Below are positions 26,214 through 40,199 of a stretch of DNA of 64,000 nucleotides, one piece after another. The DNA is from Trogon surrucura (lineage: Eukaryota > Chordata > Aves > Trogoniformes > Trogonidae), in contig CM036619.1 in the NCBI GenBank assembly GCA_020746105.1, forward strand, positions 11,694,238-11,758,237, in the 5' to 3' direction. The number at the start of each line of letters is the position of its first letter. The stretch's first letter is position 1. A program made the position numbers and the translations under genes. A model generated the notes under the pieces. It made no database searches, was not told the DNA's origin, and saw only the letters and a program-made list of their open reading frames with translations.

Positions 26214-27780
26214 GAGGCTCTTAGGACCATCATTATAGACTACTGCAGTGAGGGTTTTGTGATTTAATAAAGAAGACCACCTACAAATGGGCTGAAACAT
26301 ATATTGTAGATTTAAAAGCATTGTATTAGCAAAAATGTTTTGCAAATTTGAGGAAAGGATGATGAAACTCAATAGCAAGAATTTAATTTGCCATTCATTG
26401 TTCTTTATTCATTTTTGGCTGCAAATGAGCCATCATAGTGAGGTGCATGCAAGAAATGAAGACAGAAAATATGACTCATTATCCCTGGTATGTAATAAGA
26501 AAATGAATGAAGTTTACGACCTGGACGTTGATCTCAAGCAGCCATTTTTGCCTTAGATAAATTTTCAAAAGTCTAATATTTTTTCTAGACTGTGATAACT
26601 AGTCCAAACTGCTTAATTAACAAACAGAGCATTTTTAAAATAGTGCTGAGTGGGATTTCCACTCAAGCATTGAAGTACACTTCAGTATCTCTGATGGGGA
26701 AACAAAAATAAACATAGCCAAACACCAGAGGTATGTTCCAATAGAGGCCAGATGGAGAGTATTGCTATAAGGAAACTGTCCTCCCAAGGTACAACTGTTT
26801 ATTGACAGCAGCACTCACTACGTCACCTCCTTGTGACATGAACTAAATCCAGTGCGATTCTGAAGCTGAGATTTCCTTCTTTCCAGTTCCTTGCAGAACA
26901 TCAAGCATTTGAAGCATCTTCAAATTCAAAAGTGCAATGGCAAGCAAATAAGACGCAGAACTGTACACAGAAATAACATTTTTATTTGAAGAAATGTCAG
27001 GCCACTGGCTACATGGAAGTGTCACTATGGATTACGTGAGCAGCATTGTGCCATTCATATGTAGAAATCCTTTATGTGTTAATGTGAGATCAAGAAGTAG
27101 TTCCAGCACTCATATCTAAGAGAAATTGGGCTGTCTCTGCTGATCATTAGCACTTATAAACTGAAACAAAATTTACCTGGCTAAACCGCGACAGAACTGA
27201 AATGCTCATCAACAGGTACTTTCAGAAATGTACCAGGTTCTGACTAACAAGCTGTGTGCTATGACTGAGGAGCAGAGACATAAGTGCTCTCTTCAGCTTC
27301 TTGTACTGAACTCCCATGCTTGTAGGTAGCTCTGAGAGATTCTGCCCTGCTTCAGGCAAAGGGGGGAACTAAACCCCTTATTTTCATGTGTCTGTCACTA
27401 AATACAATTTTTCTTTTCTTGTTCTTTTAAGGAGGTGTACCACCATGATAGCTTTATCAACAGGTAGACACTGCCATTAGTCTAGGCAATGTTTTATCAA
27501 TACAGTCTTCCTGTATAAAATAGCAATGCTTGCTGGCAGTACTGGGAAGGTGTTCCTCCTTCTCAGAGAGGTCATCTCAGGTGCAGACTTTCAATTAAGA
27601 GAGGAAAGCATTAAAAATTGGTGAAGTAGAAAGATCATTTAGAAGACCCTCAAAGGTGCACAGATTCTGTGTGCCTGTGGTGGAAAGACAAACCATTTTT
27701 TTCTGCATTTGCGTTTTGCCAAAGTGTGCAAAAACTAGTCTGGACTGGGTGGAGTTGACAGGAGGTTTGGATGGTGTGAA

Positions 27781-27821
27781 TTTGCTTGTTTGACTCAGAC
27801 TTTTGCTTGTTTGACTTAGAC
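27781..27821. repeat. Short tandem duplication, two 20-base units
   Basis: TTTGCTTGTTTGACTCAGAC is followed after one T by the same unit with a single change (C to T). It looks like a recent local duplication with no evident function. Confidence 0.85.
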
Positions 27822-28439
27822 CTGTAGCACTGAGACAGTTCCTTCTAGTGGAGAAGTTATGAAGAATTCTGCATGGACCTCAGACTAGTGTCTTGCCCAG
27901 ATTAAGATATCCCCCAGGGATATTTTAGACAGTAAGTTTTTAAGTCACAATTCAACTGGAATAGTTTGAATTGTGATCAACAAAAATAGTATGAAACACA
28001 TTGTTTTACCAAGCAAAAAAAAGTTCCCTATTTTTTTATTTATTCATTTCTTTCTGCTACCAAAAAGAGCCGTTGACTTCTGGAGAAATGTCTGCATTCC
28101 CACACAGCAACACTTTGTATGTGTCCGCGAATGTAGAAGTGAAAGTGATTGGACACTGATTGGTAATAAAGGTGAAAGTACACAGTTCGTTTTTGTTGCT
28201 CACAGTGGAAGAAAGAACAGAGAAAACAATCAGGATTAAAAGCCAAGTTAATTAAATTCCAAATACCTTTCAGTGCAATAAGTTACAACGGTATTAGTAG
28301 CACAAGCTAGGAAATTTATTACTAAAAATAACATTTTTTTCAGTCTCCCTAGGTTTCCTCTGTACTTAGTAAAGAGAGGCAAGCACACCAGAGGGCATTT
28401 CAGATCTTGAGAGAACTGAATTATTTTCTCTTATGTACT

Positions 28440-28600
28440 CAGTCTCTTTCTTTCTGTCTCTATAAATATATATGTATACACAGACACACAGAAACACAAG
28501 AGGAGAGATTTGTATGTGTATACACGCGTATGTCTCTGTGAATATATAGGTTACACACACATTTATGTGTGCATGCAAGCATGTGTGCATGTGCTAACAG
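28440..28600. repeat. Degenerate TA/CA/TG-rich simple sequence
   Basis: Interrupted stretches of ATATAT, ACACAG and TGTGTG/CATG steps, typical of a decayed microsatellite. It accounts for the repetitive open frames on the minus strand here. Confidence 0.6.
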
Positions 28601-31600
28601 TGCCCAACAAGCTGCACTCTGTACCTAGGACCCTTCCCCACACTTACAGGAGATAAATCCAAGCACGGAAGGCTGACAGAGCGTATTGTGATACTACTTC
28701 TTCACCATTTTTACAGCTATGTTGCATAAAGGAGTTTCTTCTGACTTACACTGATTTACTTCATCCCAGAGTAAGGCTTTGAGAATAAAGCATATAAGGC
28801 TAATATTTATATGGCTTTAAATACAAGCTGGTAATTAGAGTTAATACACGGTTCAGCAAAGTAAATATACCTGAGAGATATATGGTCACGTATTCAGTTC
28901 ATGTGAAATTAGCACAGCTCCCAAGACCTCAGTCCTCCACAAACGGGCTGGGGAACCAGTCAGAACCTTCCTCAATCAGCATTTGGGTCTCCCTGCATGC
29001 CCCTGTGGGACCATTTTGCATAAGGTTTTCTTCTTCTGTGCCCTTAGACCAGTCAAACCTCTTCTGCCAAGCTGGACTGTGCCCTCACATGTCGGTCCTC
29101 TCCGAACTGGATGTGGCTGCATTTCTGTTCTGAGCTCAGTGGAGAAACAAAACTCTGCTATTCATTCCTAATGTAAAATGCATGAGTGTTACTGAGCCAC
29201 ACGCTCTGGCTCAGTGCTCAGGGAGGTCTTGGCTTCCTGTATGCAGGAGAACTGTATTTTGACTCTTGTTGGGAGGTCATTGCAAGAATTATGACAGAAA
29301 GTGAATATATATCCTAGTGAATGCTAGTGACAGAAAAACTTGGGCTGGAACTACTCCATCTCAATCAGATAAACACAAAACATTTCATTTTGTAGAACAT
29401 TATGGTTATCAGAGTGTGTCTGTTATCAATGAGTTCCTTGATCTTTCAAGATTACTAAGTATAACCAGAGATAAAACAGGTAAACACTGTATCTACAGTT
29501 CTTCCCCACATAACAAATACCATTAACATCAACAATGTTGGCCTTATATTGCTACAGATACTTGCCCAGTTACCTAACGCAGCTCACAGGTTTTAAGGGA
29601 ATTCCTGATGATGCCTAAAATTCTTGAGTAAAAATCTCTGTAGCTCCACAATATTTTATCCCAATACGAGTGGTTAACATTACATTAAAGTAATTGCTAT
29701 CTTCCCCTCATGTTCTAAATAAAAATCCAAAGCACGTTGGCTAAAAGAGAGCTCCAAATTTTAGGTGACACATGTACCCTTGAACTGTCATCTCCACATC
29801 CTGAGGACAATCCCTAGTTTTCATGTGGCAGCCAGTGATTTTTAAGCAGCTCTAACTGCATTTGCTGTCACAGGGTGACTGTAACAGAGAGCTAGAACAC
29901 CAGAAAGCCACAGCAGCACTGGCCAAAGTACAATCCCTCATCCTTTCATATGAACATGACTGCTGAGCCTCAGAGATTATGTCCAATCCTTTATTCAGAG
30001 AGTTATCTAGAGAATGGAGAGCAGGTATCGGAGCATAGGCAGGTGCTATTTTCACAAATTGTAGTCGCAGTTCTCCTCATCCTTTTAATACAGTCCAACA
30101 GGAGACAGCTCTAGGTTATTAAGTAGGTATATTTTCCCTTTGTTTTACTGCAGAGTAAACTTATATCTTCCATGGAAACCCATGGACACCACAAAAACTT
30201 TTATGATCGTCCGTGAACTTAGATTTACACTCTAATACCTCTGCTTGGATGTTTGAAGAGCCGTCACTACTAGTGTCTCTGAGTGGTGACAGTTACTTCC
30301 CTTGGGTTCAAGTCATGGGGACAAAATAGATACTACTTATTTTTCCTGCTCCTAGGCTACCCACTGTGTCATTGTCCTCAGTATGAGCTTTCGACTCAGG
30401 TCATCTTATCATGCCGAAACTTTGATGCCTGAAAAAACCCTAGCATTTAACTTGATAAGAATGCTGTCCAGGTATAAAGGTGACCTCTAGTTGCAAAATA
30501 AACAGCCAGGTCACAGACTGAAGTAGATTCTTCTCTCTCACTCCTCTGAAATTAGGAGGAGATGAAAAACCAGCCAAAACATAGAAGGTAAAGGTTTACT
30601 GTGCATATCTAAGCTGAGATGGCTTAATGAATACATCATGGGCTGACAGACTAAGTGGCTTATCTTTGTGTCTCTGGTGAATTCTCTGTTAACTCCCTCA
30701 CTCCATAAAGCTGGTTTCACGCATTTCTCTCTGTCTTTATTAATGTTTCAGACTCATTGCTGAAGTATTTCAGTTTCCCAGACTTGATCCAGTTTCATTG
30801 TATTAATTTATTCCTGTAGCCCATTAGCCCCTTGCAGTGTTGATGACCTTTTTTTCTTCTACCTCTGCAGGTAGATTAGTTTCTAGGGGGCATTCAGATG
30901 CCTCTTAGTCCACCACATAAGCATGATCTGACATGCAGTGGTGCTCAGTGGCTTTAAGACATCAAATCAAGTAGCAGAGGTAGCAAACTGGATGTCTGTT
31001 CTGAGATGTCCCAGCAAGGCAGCAGCAAGGGGTGGTCATAACAAGGCAAAATAAAAAAATGTAGGAACTCACCAACCGATGTGAGGTGGCCTTTCTTGTG
31101 CTACTTTTTCCTCCTTCCCTAACTGCTCATAACCCACTGTATCATGTGTTATCAGCCCATTTCAAAACCTACCTTTCCTCTAGATTTAGACTTCAGTTTT
31201 TGATTCTTCCACCCACGTCTGTGTTAATTTGCCTCCCTCATGTTGAACAGAGAGCAGATCAAGGGCTGTCATTCTGTTCAGCTTAATCTTCAAGCAGAGA
31301 ATGTACAAAAAAACCCCCCAATTTCAGAAACTCATCAATTAGTCAGCGGAACTTGGTAACTGTCAGGCAGAAAACACCTTTATAAACGCACTGGCACATG
31401 ACAAGCAATGACACTAGCTGCAAAACAGATCCTGTAAGTCAATAAAGTTCTCAGCCCCGAAGGTAAAGTCCGGGCCTTGGCATACTCGAAATGGCTATGC
31501 AACTTCCTCAGCAGCATGTTAAACAGCACCATAAAAGAGGTCTAATAAGCTATAGCTCTGTCTGTAGCAAGCTGTGGTGAACATGCTTGTCTTTAAATGT

Positions 31601-32420
31601 GGTGCCCCAATAGCACCTCTTCCACCTCCACCTGAGTGGGTACCATGAATATCCTTGCATATGGTAAATGCTACAGAGGTCTAACAGACCAAGTACTAAT
31701 TTACTTTGTGTAGTTCTTCAGTATTCTTGCAGTAGTTTTTGTCATATATTCTACATTATAGCTGATATCCTCCAGTAAATATAGGCAATTTGGCAGATCT
31801 GGCCAGTGATTTCAGGAAGCAAGCTGAAGGGCATGTTGTATTTAACATGAAAAGCCTTGAGAAAATCCTATCAAGATGAATGATTAAATTGAACAAGGTA
31901 CGTTGCTGCAGATGTTTTTGAGGCATTGAATGACTGCTTAGTGCATGTACTGTGCTGACATGGAAAAGTGCCAGATTTCAACACATGCGCAGTTTATAAC
32001 ACATTCAAACATAATCATCATCATCCTCTCTCTTTAAAGAGCACATTCATGCTGAATCCTCATGAGGGATTTATGTGCCTTCCTCTTTAATAATGCACAA
32101 CCTTGTATCTTGTGCAGTCTCTAGGAAACACTGGCAACCTACAGTGAGGAGAGGCAAGGGATTCTTTGGAGACAGCTGTTTTCACACATTTTTCTAATCC
32201 TGTTCATGTTCCCAGTTTTGCTGTACAGGGAGCTGATACTATCATTGATATTATGTGTGTATTATGTAGCACACATGGACATGTATATACACCACCAGTC
32301 TAAAGACACATTTGTGATCACACATGTGCAAACACATATAATAAGTAATTTCAAATGTAAGATATGAAAAATAAAATATCAAATTTAATATGTATTTAGT
32401 ATAGTATGGCATGATATAAT

Positions 32421-32519
32421 TAATAACATAACAACATAGCGTAGCGTGGTGTAACATAACATAACATAACATAACATAACATAACATAACATAACATAAC
32501 ATAACATAACATAACATAT
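32421..32519. repeat. (ATAAC)n pentanucleotide microsatellite
   Basis: About 13 nearly perfect ATAAC units lie at 32451-32515, preceded by about 30 bases of degenerate copies. Minus-strand frames through it (CYVML repeats) are artefacts. The pure run is probably length-variable between individuals. Confidence 0.95.
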
Positions 32520-32741
32520 ATACACACATTCCTTGTCAGGACTGAACTTTTTGTGGAGCAGAGACTTGGTTGAATTTATTGATCTGTGATGGCAATTGTA
32601 AAATATAAGCACTATTCCACACAATCATGTGGACACTCATCATACTTTATCTACCAACTCTCCTTTTTAAGTATTAGGAACTTGACAACTCAGTGACAAC
32701 AGATATATAGGATATGTAGGGTTGTCTATATTTCTTTTATG

Positions 32742-32838
32742 TGACACAGTTTAGTGGCAGACCTGGCATTGCTAAGTTAATGATTGGACTCAATGATCTT
32801 AAAGGTCTTTTTCATTCTAAAATGTTCCATGATTTTAT
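32742..32838 (+). mobile_element. CR1 LINE 3'-end fragment
   Basis: The + strand reads TTTAGTGGCAGACCTGGCAT, then TGATTGGACTCAATGATCTT and AAAGGTCTTTTTCATTCTAA, ending in a decayed tail (ATGTTCCATGATTTTATG). About 100 bases remain of a 5'-truncated copy, similar in type to those at 45932, 48430 and 52765. Old. Confidence 0.88.
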
Positions 32839-35800
32839 GTGTAGTTGCACCTCTGCATATAAAGTGACAGATGTCCCATTGATATATTAATTAATAAACC
32901 AGTACTTCTCTGTAGATGCCATTGAATCTCTCTTGATTTACTTCTGGAGAGCAGCTGGTCTGTGATATATTATGTATGCACATGCCACAATAGCATGGTG
33001 CAGCATTAGTTAATGTTTTAGGTATAACTTTATAAGCAGACAATGGCAAAACAGGTTAGCAAAAACTGGACATTAAAAAAGATTAGTCTAAGTATAGCTT
33101 AATATAAATACTGCATATGAGCAGCAGTGGCTTATTTTTTGCATTTTTACCCGTATTTCCATCATTCAGTCTGTGAAGTTGATAGACTGACAAGCACAAG
33201 TTCAGAGTGAACAGAAAATAACAGATATTTCACATTCCCCAAACTAGATCCATTGTTTAAAAGAAACCCACATGTTGCATATCCAGCACTCACTTGGACC
33301 AGTAATAGATGAGTACTCTGTTACTCATACAGAGAGAGATTAAATATTGCCTATTTTGCATTCGGTTCCAGTAATCTGAGGAATGAAATTCTGTTTGGGA
33401 ACAGAAGATAGCATTTCATGAACAGGTTGATTGGAAAAAAGAGAGTGAAACATAGCAGCTGTCTGAAAGAATACAGAAGTTCAGAAGGTTAAGAAGGTTG
33501 GGGCAGTATTTTCTCGCAAATAGGATTAAAGATAAAGATAAACAGAAAGCAATTTTCCTCACTATCTGTGGCAGTAAAAGTTAACGCCCTATGAAGTGCC
33601 TTGTTTCGGTCTCAGAAACCAGGAACCATATGTCTACAAAACCTGTAAAAGATCTCAGCCGAATCCTGCATGCTGAAACCTAGGCAGCATTATTCTGTTA
33701 TATCATAATAGAATAAGGAAGTTAAACAGGAGATTAATCGTACAGCTAAAAAGCAAAATAAACATATGTTTAGAAATGTCTTGGAGACTGTGCTCCAGTG
33801 CAGTTGTATAGTATCAGTTATGAAAGAATTCAAAAGCTTTATGTGACAAAAACCAACAACTTAACCAAAAGATGTTGGACTAGCAATGACAAAAGCATCA
33901 ATCAGAATTCAAGAACACACAAACTGACTCAATAAACAAAGCAAAATATAAAAACAACTCTGAAGATCGTGGGTCCTCCCCTGGGTTCTTCTGTCTCCAG
34001 TGCAAGAATTCATGTTACATGTTGTAGGTACGAATTACCTGCAAGTATCACATCAATGCCAACAGCATGGCCGTAGCTGGTAGATGCTAACTAACATCTG
34101 CCCTGAGGGTAGCCTCCACTCTCAGAGAACACAGTGAAAGTAAAAAAACAGCAAAAGTTTTTTTGAGGAGGAAAGACAGATATTGGTGTACCCTATATTG
34201 TACATAAAAGCAACTGGTTTTATGTGGTGGAAATCATTAGTCCTGATGGAGGCTTTAAAGAAGCTGAAGTTTCTCTCAGCAGTAAACAACCATATCAGCA
34301 GCACCAAGCTGAACCAGGCACCTGTAGAGACAGGCTTGTTCCTACCCAGATGGAAGCTATCTATATGAATGTGTTGGTGTCCATCCCATCACAACAGAGA
34401 AACCAAAATCATACTGTATCTGTTAATGATGTTTTCAAGAAATCAAAGTTAAACTCAGTGGAAAAGAAAAAAATCAATTTACAGACCTTTTCTATGCACC
34501 AAGTTCATGAGCAAAGCAACTCAAGACCATCTACCTCTGTGAGAATTACAAAGGTGCAAGTCTATAAATCTGATAAACACTACAGTCCCCAGATTCTGAA
34601 AATGCAGTTTGGTGGATGTTCATGGGAAATAGGAAAGATTTGCTAAAATTGTATTTGGGTTAAGATTATCCTCATCACAGACAGACACTGGAGATGTTTC
34701 CCTTCAGGCACCTCCTCACTAGAGGTTCAACAAGGAGGCAAAATCACAAGCATCAGTTCTCTGCCTGCTTCACTTCCACCACAACAAAGTTACTTTATAT
34801 TAAATTATCACCACAGGTTTATCAACATTTGAAGGGAAGTTTCCCTCTGTTGCAGATGCAGAAGTTGAGATTAAACCAATCCCTATGAGACTGGAGTGGG
34901 TTATGCATAGATGATTGCAGGAAATTATGTAAATCTTCAATCAAATGAACTCCTACATGGAGCACCAATCTCAAAGGAAAAGTTTGATTCACTCTTTTAT
35001 GGTGACCAGGCATCAGTTATAGCTGTGAAAAGAAAACAAAAAAATCCTCATCAAATAGTCTGAACTCTTAAAGCCAGGGCAGCAGGGTTATCTGTAGAGC
35101 TCAGGCGCAAGAGGCAGACATGAGAAAAATGTGCTTTCACATTTGAAATGGGGGCAAAAGGTGATAGTTTCAACAACTTCCATGACCCATACAAGCTCAG
35201 ACAGCTCTTTGCTGCCAGACTCCAACCACGGTGCTTGGCACAAGTACTTTATGAGCATAAAGACTTTTTGAGCAACACGGCACATTCATATTTCCCAGTA
35301 TCTTCCTCGAACTGAAAATAATTAATGAAATCTTGTCAACAAAACTAGTTCATTAGCTGTGTTCATTCCAAAAAAACCCAGAATGATTCCTTGAATTATG
35401 ACAGGAATCAGCACAGCCCAGGTGTTGATGTGAAGAAAGGTAAGAGTTCATTTGGATTTATTCATATGCTGGTGAGGAGGGGTAATAATATGGGAGCAAA
35501 CCTCCAATGTTCTTGTATAAAGCATGTTTTAAAGTTTCAGGGCTTAGTGATGCCTGTGTTGCATGTGAAAAGCTGGCCTCACATCCTCCAGATCGTGTTT
35601 CTAAATAAAACAAGCTAGGGACCATTCTCTCATCCTAGCGAGTAGAGTAAGTGGCATTATAGAGTTTATATCCATACAGCTATTTCTCCCACTCCAAGCC
35701 CCTGGCCCCAGCACAAGATGTTCAAGCCCACAACAGCTGCTCTCTGTTGGCACCAAACCGTACCAGAGCAATCTGTGGGTGACCACTAATTGGTGTCAGC

Positions 35801-38288
35801 CAAAAACATGCTAAGGAGCATGCTAATCATTTAACAGTATGGGTGTCTGCAGGACAGAGCACAGCCCTGTGCCATGACACTGTTTTGTTTATGAGCATCG
35901 AGGTAGCTTTAGTGCCTCTTCCAGCTGTAATCACACTGCAGGGAAATCAGGATGGAGTTCATTTGCAGCGTAGTATTTGAGGCTTTTGCATGATGACTGT
36001 GGGCCTGTGCCAGAAGATGAGAGGAAGCACACAGAGTCTTCAGAGACACGTCCCACGGGCGTGGGGAGCTCATACTCGATTGCAAGATTGCACCGGGTTT
36101 CTGCACTGGAACTTAGTAGAATCATCACCAGGGTTATCAGGGTTAGTCAGCTGTTTGGTGGAGCAGAGCCTCAACCCTTGTTATTTCCTGTTTTTAATTT
36201 AATAGATATTGCTCCCTACACACACAATCATGTACATATCCACATACACCATCCACACAATGATACAGCTAAGTAATTCAGAGTATTCTGGCGTGTTATA
36301 CTGGAAATCAGATCATTTCAGGGGCTCTTTTTAAAAACTCTGAACAAGGATGCAAACATTGACATGTAAGCACTAGTCCTGCGAACACTTAAGTCACATA
36401 CATTTCTTTGGGTGCATATTTCCACAAAAAAAATCCACAAAAATTGCTTCAGCTAAGCAGATGGCTATAAAATTTAACATAACTATGCGCAGTGTTTTAT
36501 AAAAACACTGCTAATTTCTGAGTGTGAAAGGAACTAGTTAGCAGGAAGAAGAGGTTTTTGTATTTGAACAGAAGATGGGCACTTGCCAGAATCAAATGCA
36601 GTGATGTATTTGTCTCTGTAGGACTGATTTTTGCTTTGGGCAAAGTTTTGATTTGATTTAAATCCTTGATTTACAGAATCAACAATAGATGCTGCAAATG
36701 GAGGTATCAATGCCAGTTACATTTTCTGCAGCCTCATTTCAACAGTGCTGAAAAAGGGAATTGAATCAGTCAGTTCACCTAGAATGTCTACTCCTTCTTT
36801 CCAGGAAAACAAAAAATTATACTTTCATATGATTGTTGACATTATGTGTGGACTTCCAATATAGGTAAGTTGTCTAAGAATACAAAGAATGAAAAAATTT
36901 TGTCACCTGCAACAAAGATAGCTCAGATGACAATATCCTGCATAGAAGCAGTCACCTCGTTCCTAAGGTGCCATTGGTGCCAGTTCATTGCAAACAAAAT
37001 GGTTCCAGTTGCTTATTCAGGCAGTACCTGATTAGCGGTGCCATAGCTTGCATAACTTGTCAGCTTATTTGCAAGCCAAGGCTGCTTGAATACACAGCAT
37101 TTCATTTCAGTCACCGTTTCTTTTAGAAAACATTCTGTTCCTGAAAATGGAAAGAACTGCGTTTAATGATTAACCATCAACATAGATTCCCACGTTATAA
37201 TCTCCTAGGGAAAAGGCGAATCACTTTGACCAGTATACTTTCACAATAGATAGCTTCCAGAAAAGAGAATATAATTGCCAGGGTCTCTAATACTGCCACA
37301 GAAAACGCAAACTGGATTTTTATATGGAAAGCTCCTGTTGTCTTAAAAATCCTTTGCCCTCTGTATCTCAGGGTGTACCCCTTCCTCCAAAACAGCAGTT
37401 CTTTGCCTCCAGCAATTTCCCTTCATAGCTCTTTCAGTACTGGGAAACCTTGCCTGGTGAGATTGGTTTTCTTCCTCTAGGACATTTTGATATAGGAGTG
37501 TTGTTTTACGCATCTTTATTTCAATAAATAAAGTTGGTTATTGCTGTGTTTGCTTTTCTGGTTTTGGTATTTTTACTGTGTATAACAGATGGAGCTGCTA
37601 GCAACACAGAGAGATAAGGTTGCTTAACGTTTTCCATGATAAGTCTCTGTTTTCAGTTCCTTATATCTCATTTTATCCACTTGGGCTAAAGCATTTCATG
37701 CTTGCTTCTTCACTCAGATGATTGATTTTTTCTCCCTGGTTTTCAGTGGAAATTATTCTGTTATTTCTGAGAACCAAAAAAGAAATAAATATATTTTCTA
37801 ATGTTAATTTTCTTTCTTGCAAGGCCTTTGCATTTGGGACAAGAATGTTGCATTTTGGTAGGAAAGTTGGGTTGGAGTGAATTAAATTAACAGATTCACA
37901 ATTTTTAATCCAGTCTCAGAAACAATAAAACCACTGTGAACAAAGCATGCACCTTCCTGCATATCATTTTTTTTTGAGCTCTATGCTTTCAGAACAGTTA
38001 TTTAAAGTTATAAAATAACTTGGAACTAATACGACCACAGAAAATAAAGAAAACAAACCCCAGAAATTTTAATATCCTGCCTCTGAATATTTTAGCTAGT
38101 ATATATGCACATACACACAAATACTCATGGTGCAGATATACAGCCTGATTTTACAAAGATATGCAACCATGACCCAAAGATTTCAGGCAAAATTCTGAAA
38201 TAGTTGGAATATTTTCCCGTTGACTTTGCTGGAAAAAGTATTGTTTCCTTGGTGAAGTTCCCTGCAACCTTACATTTTAAGTAAAGTT

Positions 38289-38560
38289 ATGCAGCTCAGG
38301 CTGCTCCTACGCAGAAAATGCAGCTTTTGCCTTCCCTGCTGCCACATCCTCTGCATCCTCACGTACCCGTACGGCAGCAGCTCCTGCTCTTTGCTCAGCC
38401 ATTTCCAGGCCCAGGCAGACACTTGGATGTTTGAGAATTACTCACTGCGGGAGTGGCTGTTTTCCACACCGTTCAGCTGAACACCTTTGACACCGTCTGG
38501 TGAGAAAACCTCCCTGGGCTGGCAGCGCTTTTCCCTGAGCAGCGTGCGCTGTGACAGTGC
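38289..38560. other. GC-richer islet in AT-rich desert
   Basis: About 270 bases with clearly higher GC and several CpGs (CTCACGTACCCGTACGGCAG, ACTGCGGGAG, ACACCGTTC, GACACCGTCTGG, CAGCGTGCGCTG). No convincing coding frame. It could be an enhancer or a small exon of an unannotated non-coding RNA; the evidence is compositional only. Confidence 0.3.
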
Positions 38561-38569
38561 CTGGAACAT

Positions 38570-38960
38570 TAGCTATATATGATACAAACTTCTCTTGGAA
38601 ATGAAGATCCCCCCCAGGGAATGGTAGCTTTAATAACGCCTTCAGAAAAAAAAGTAAACTAATCAATTAAGATTTGTCAAGTAATTACTCTCAGAATTGG
38701 TCTACAAAACTGAAATTAATCAATTAAAATAATTAGCCTTACAGTTTGTGTGTCTGCCTAATTATATAAACATTTACTATGCACATTTTCAAGCTAGTTT
38801 GCAATAGAGACTCCTCCGGTGTAAGAGATTGAACTGCAAATTACAGAGTTCACATGTTTAATATATGTCAATATGTTTTCAAGGACATTTACATAATATA
38901 TGCAAATGTATTGAAGAGTCTTAGCTGCTGTAAATTGTAATCCCATCCTTAACATCCAAT
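38570..38960. promoter_or_regulatory. Homeodomain-motif cluster, candidate enhancer
   Basis: The 10-mer AATCAATTAA occurs twice 57 bases apart (38661-38670 and 38718-38727), with further GTAATTAC, AATAATTAG and CTAATTATA cores within 110 bases. Such clusters are typical of vertebrate homeobox-bound enhancers, and nothing else explains the block. It adjoins the GC-richer islet at 38289-38560. Binding and conservation are not shown. Confidence 0.35.
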
Positions 38961-39527
38961 CATATACAGCAGTATGTGTTGGTGCTGGTTTTGTTTTTTC
39001 TTAACTGACCAGCTCCTCCACCAGTTTAACTAAATTAGCGAGGTTGCTGAAGAACACTCCATTCGGGGCCCTGCTCTGGGACTGCTCAGGCACTGGAGCG
39101 AAGGCAGAACGCAGCCTGATTATTAAATGTAGTGGTTCACTGGGGACATGGTAAGATTAGAAATCCACAGTCCTTGCTGCTTGCCATTTACCTTCCAGTT
39201 AGAAACTGAGGTGTTTGTCTTTGCCTCTGAAATCTGGGATGATTTGGGTGTGGTGAAAAGGGACAGTGTTACTCTCCTCACGATAAGCAGCTACAGTGAT
39301 AACTAGACACCAGGCAAAATGCGTGAGGATTAATTATGTTGTATGAACTAAAAGGAATATTGGTCTCCAAGCAGGCTGCCATGCTTCTAAGCTCTCATGT
39401 TCCAGGAACTGCTGTAAAATACATTGTATAAGCACATAAATTTTTCATTTCTGTAGAGCTAAGTATGAGAGTTTGAGGTTTGATGTTCTAGCACTGAGCC
39501 AGCCCTCAATAACAAAGCCAAGGCACA

Positions 39528-39835
39528 ACAATGGTTCAGGTTGCAAAAGACCCTCAAGATCACCGAACCCAACAATTAACCTAGCAATGCCAAACCCATC
39601 ACTCAACCCTGCCCATAAGCACATCTACATGTGTTTTAAATGCCTCCAAGGTTGGTAACTCAGCCACTTTCCTGAGCAGCACGTTCCAATGCTTGATAAC
39701 CCTTTCATTGAAGATTTTTTTTCCTAATGTCCCTGGTGCAACCTGAGAGCATTTCCTCTTGTCCTGTTGCTTGTTACTTGGGAAAAGAAACTGTCACCTA
39801 CTTTATTAGGTCCCCTGTATCAGGGTCAGATAGGA
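39528..39835 (-). mobile_element. CR1 LINE fragment
   Basis: The + strand shows the reversed CR1 3' UTR. AAAAGACCCTCAAGATCACC is followed by AACCTAGCAATGCCAAACCC, TTAAATGCCTCCAAGGTTGG, CCAATGCTTGATAACCCTTT and TTTCCTCTTGTCCTGTTGCT. About 300 bases remain; the very 3' tail repeats are missing or decayed. Old insertion. Confidence 0.93.
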
Positions 39836-40199
39836 ACATATTGCTGTGTCTTCACATTAAATCCCATTCAGTGAGTCAAAACTGTGTAAAAAAGCCAATC
39901 CAAATACTCCCAAGTGTGCTTACCTTTCTCAATGTATAATGGCCAAACTCTCAACCTCACTTTCAGACGTTGGTGTATTTTCTATGATTGCCCTAGATCA
40001 GTTGGTCCTTATGATGGAAACACTAAGACCTTCCTCTAAATTTTTTTTTTCCCTGTTCATTAGTGTGATATGAGTTGAGAGTGATCAGGAAGAGAAACAG
40101 CCATCCCACATACCACTGGAGTTACTCACTGGAGACATCACAGTCTCTGCAGTAGACTGGTCACCACTGATTGCTATCGAGACACACAGAAGTAATCTG

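Larger units (their letters stand above)
25401..32420. other. Gene-desert sequence, no gene seen
   Basis: Non-coding DNA with frames of at most 112 codons and no recognised repeat beyond a 10-base perfect inverted repeat (26191-26213), a 20-base tandem duplication (27781-27821) and TA/CA-rich sequence at 28460-28600. Confidence 0.55.
32840..39527. other. Gene-desert sequence, no gene seen
   Basis: AT-rich DNA. The longest frame (34224-34646, 140 codons from a GTG; about 98 from its first ATG) has no recognised family and no splice or promoter context. A 9-base-stem hairpin lies at 36490-36510. A GC-richer islet (38289-38560) and a homeodomain-motif block (38570-38960) are listed separately. 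Confidence 0.55.

Noticed and set aside
32251-32624. Repetitive CYVML protein frames on the minus strand
   Set aside because: They are translation of the (ATAAC)n microsatellite.
34224-34646. 140-codon frame in the desert
   Set aside because: It starts at GTG, with the first ATG much later. No known domain, no promoter or splice context; its length is within chance for this much sequence.
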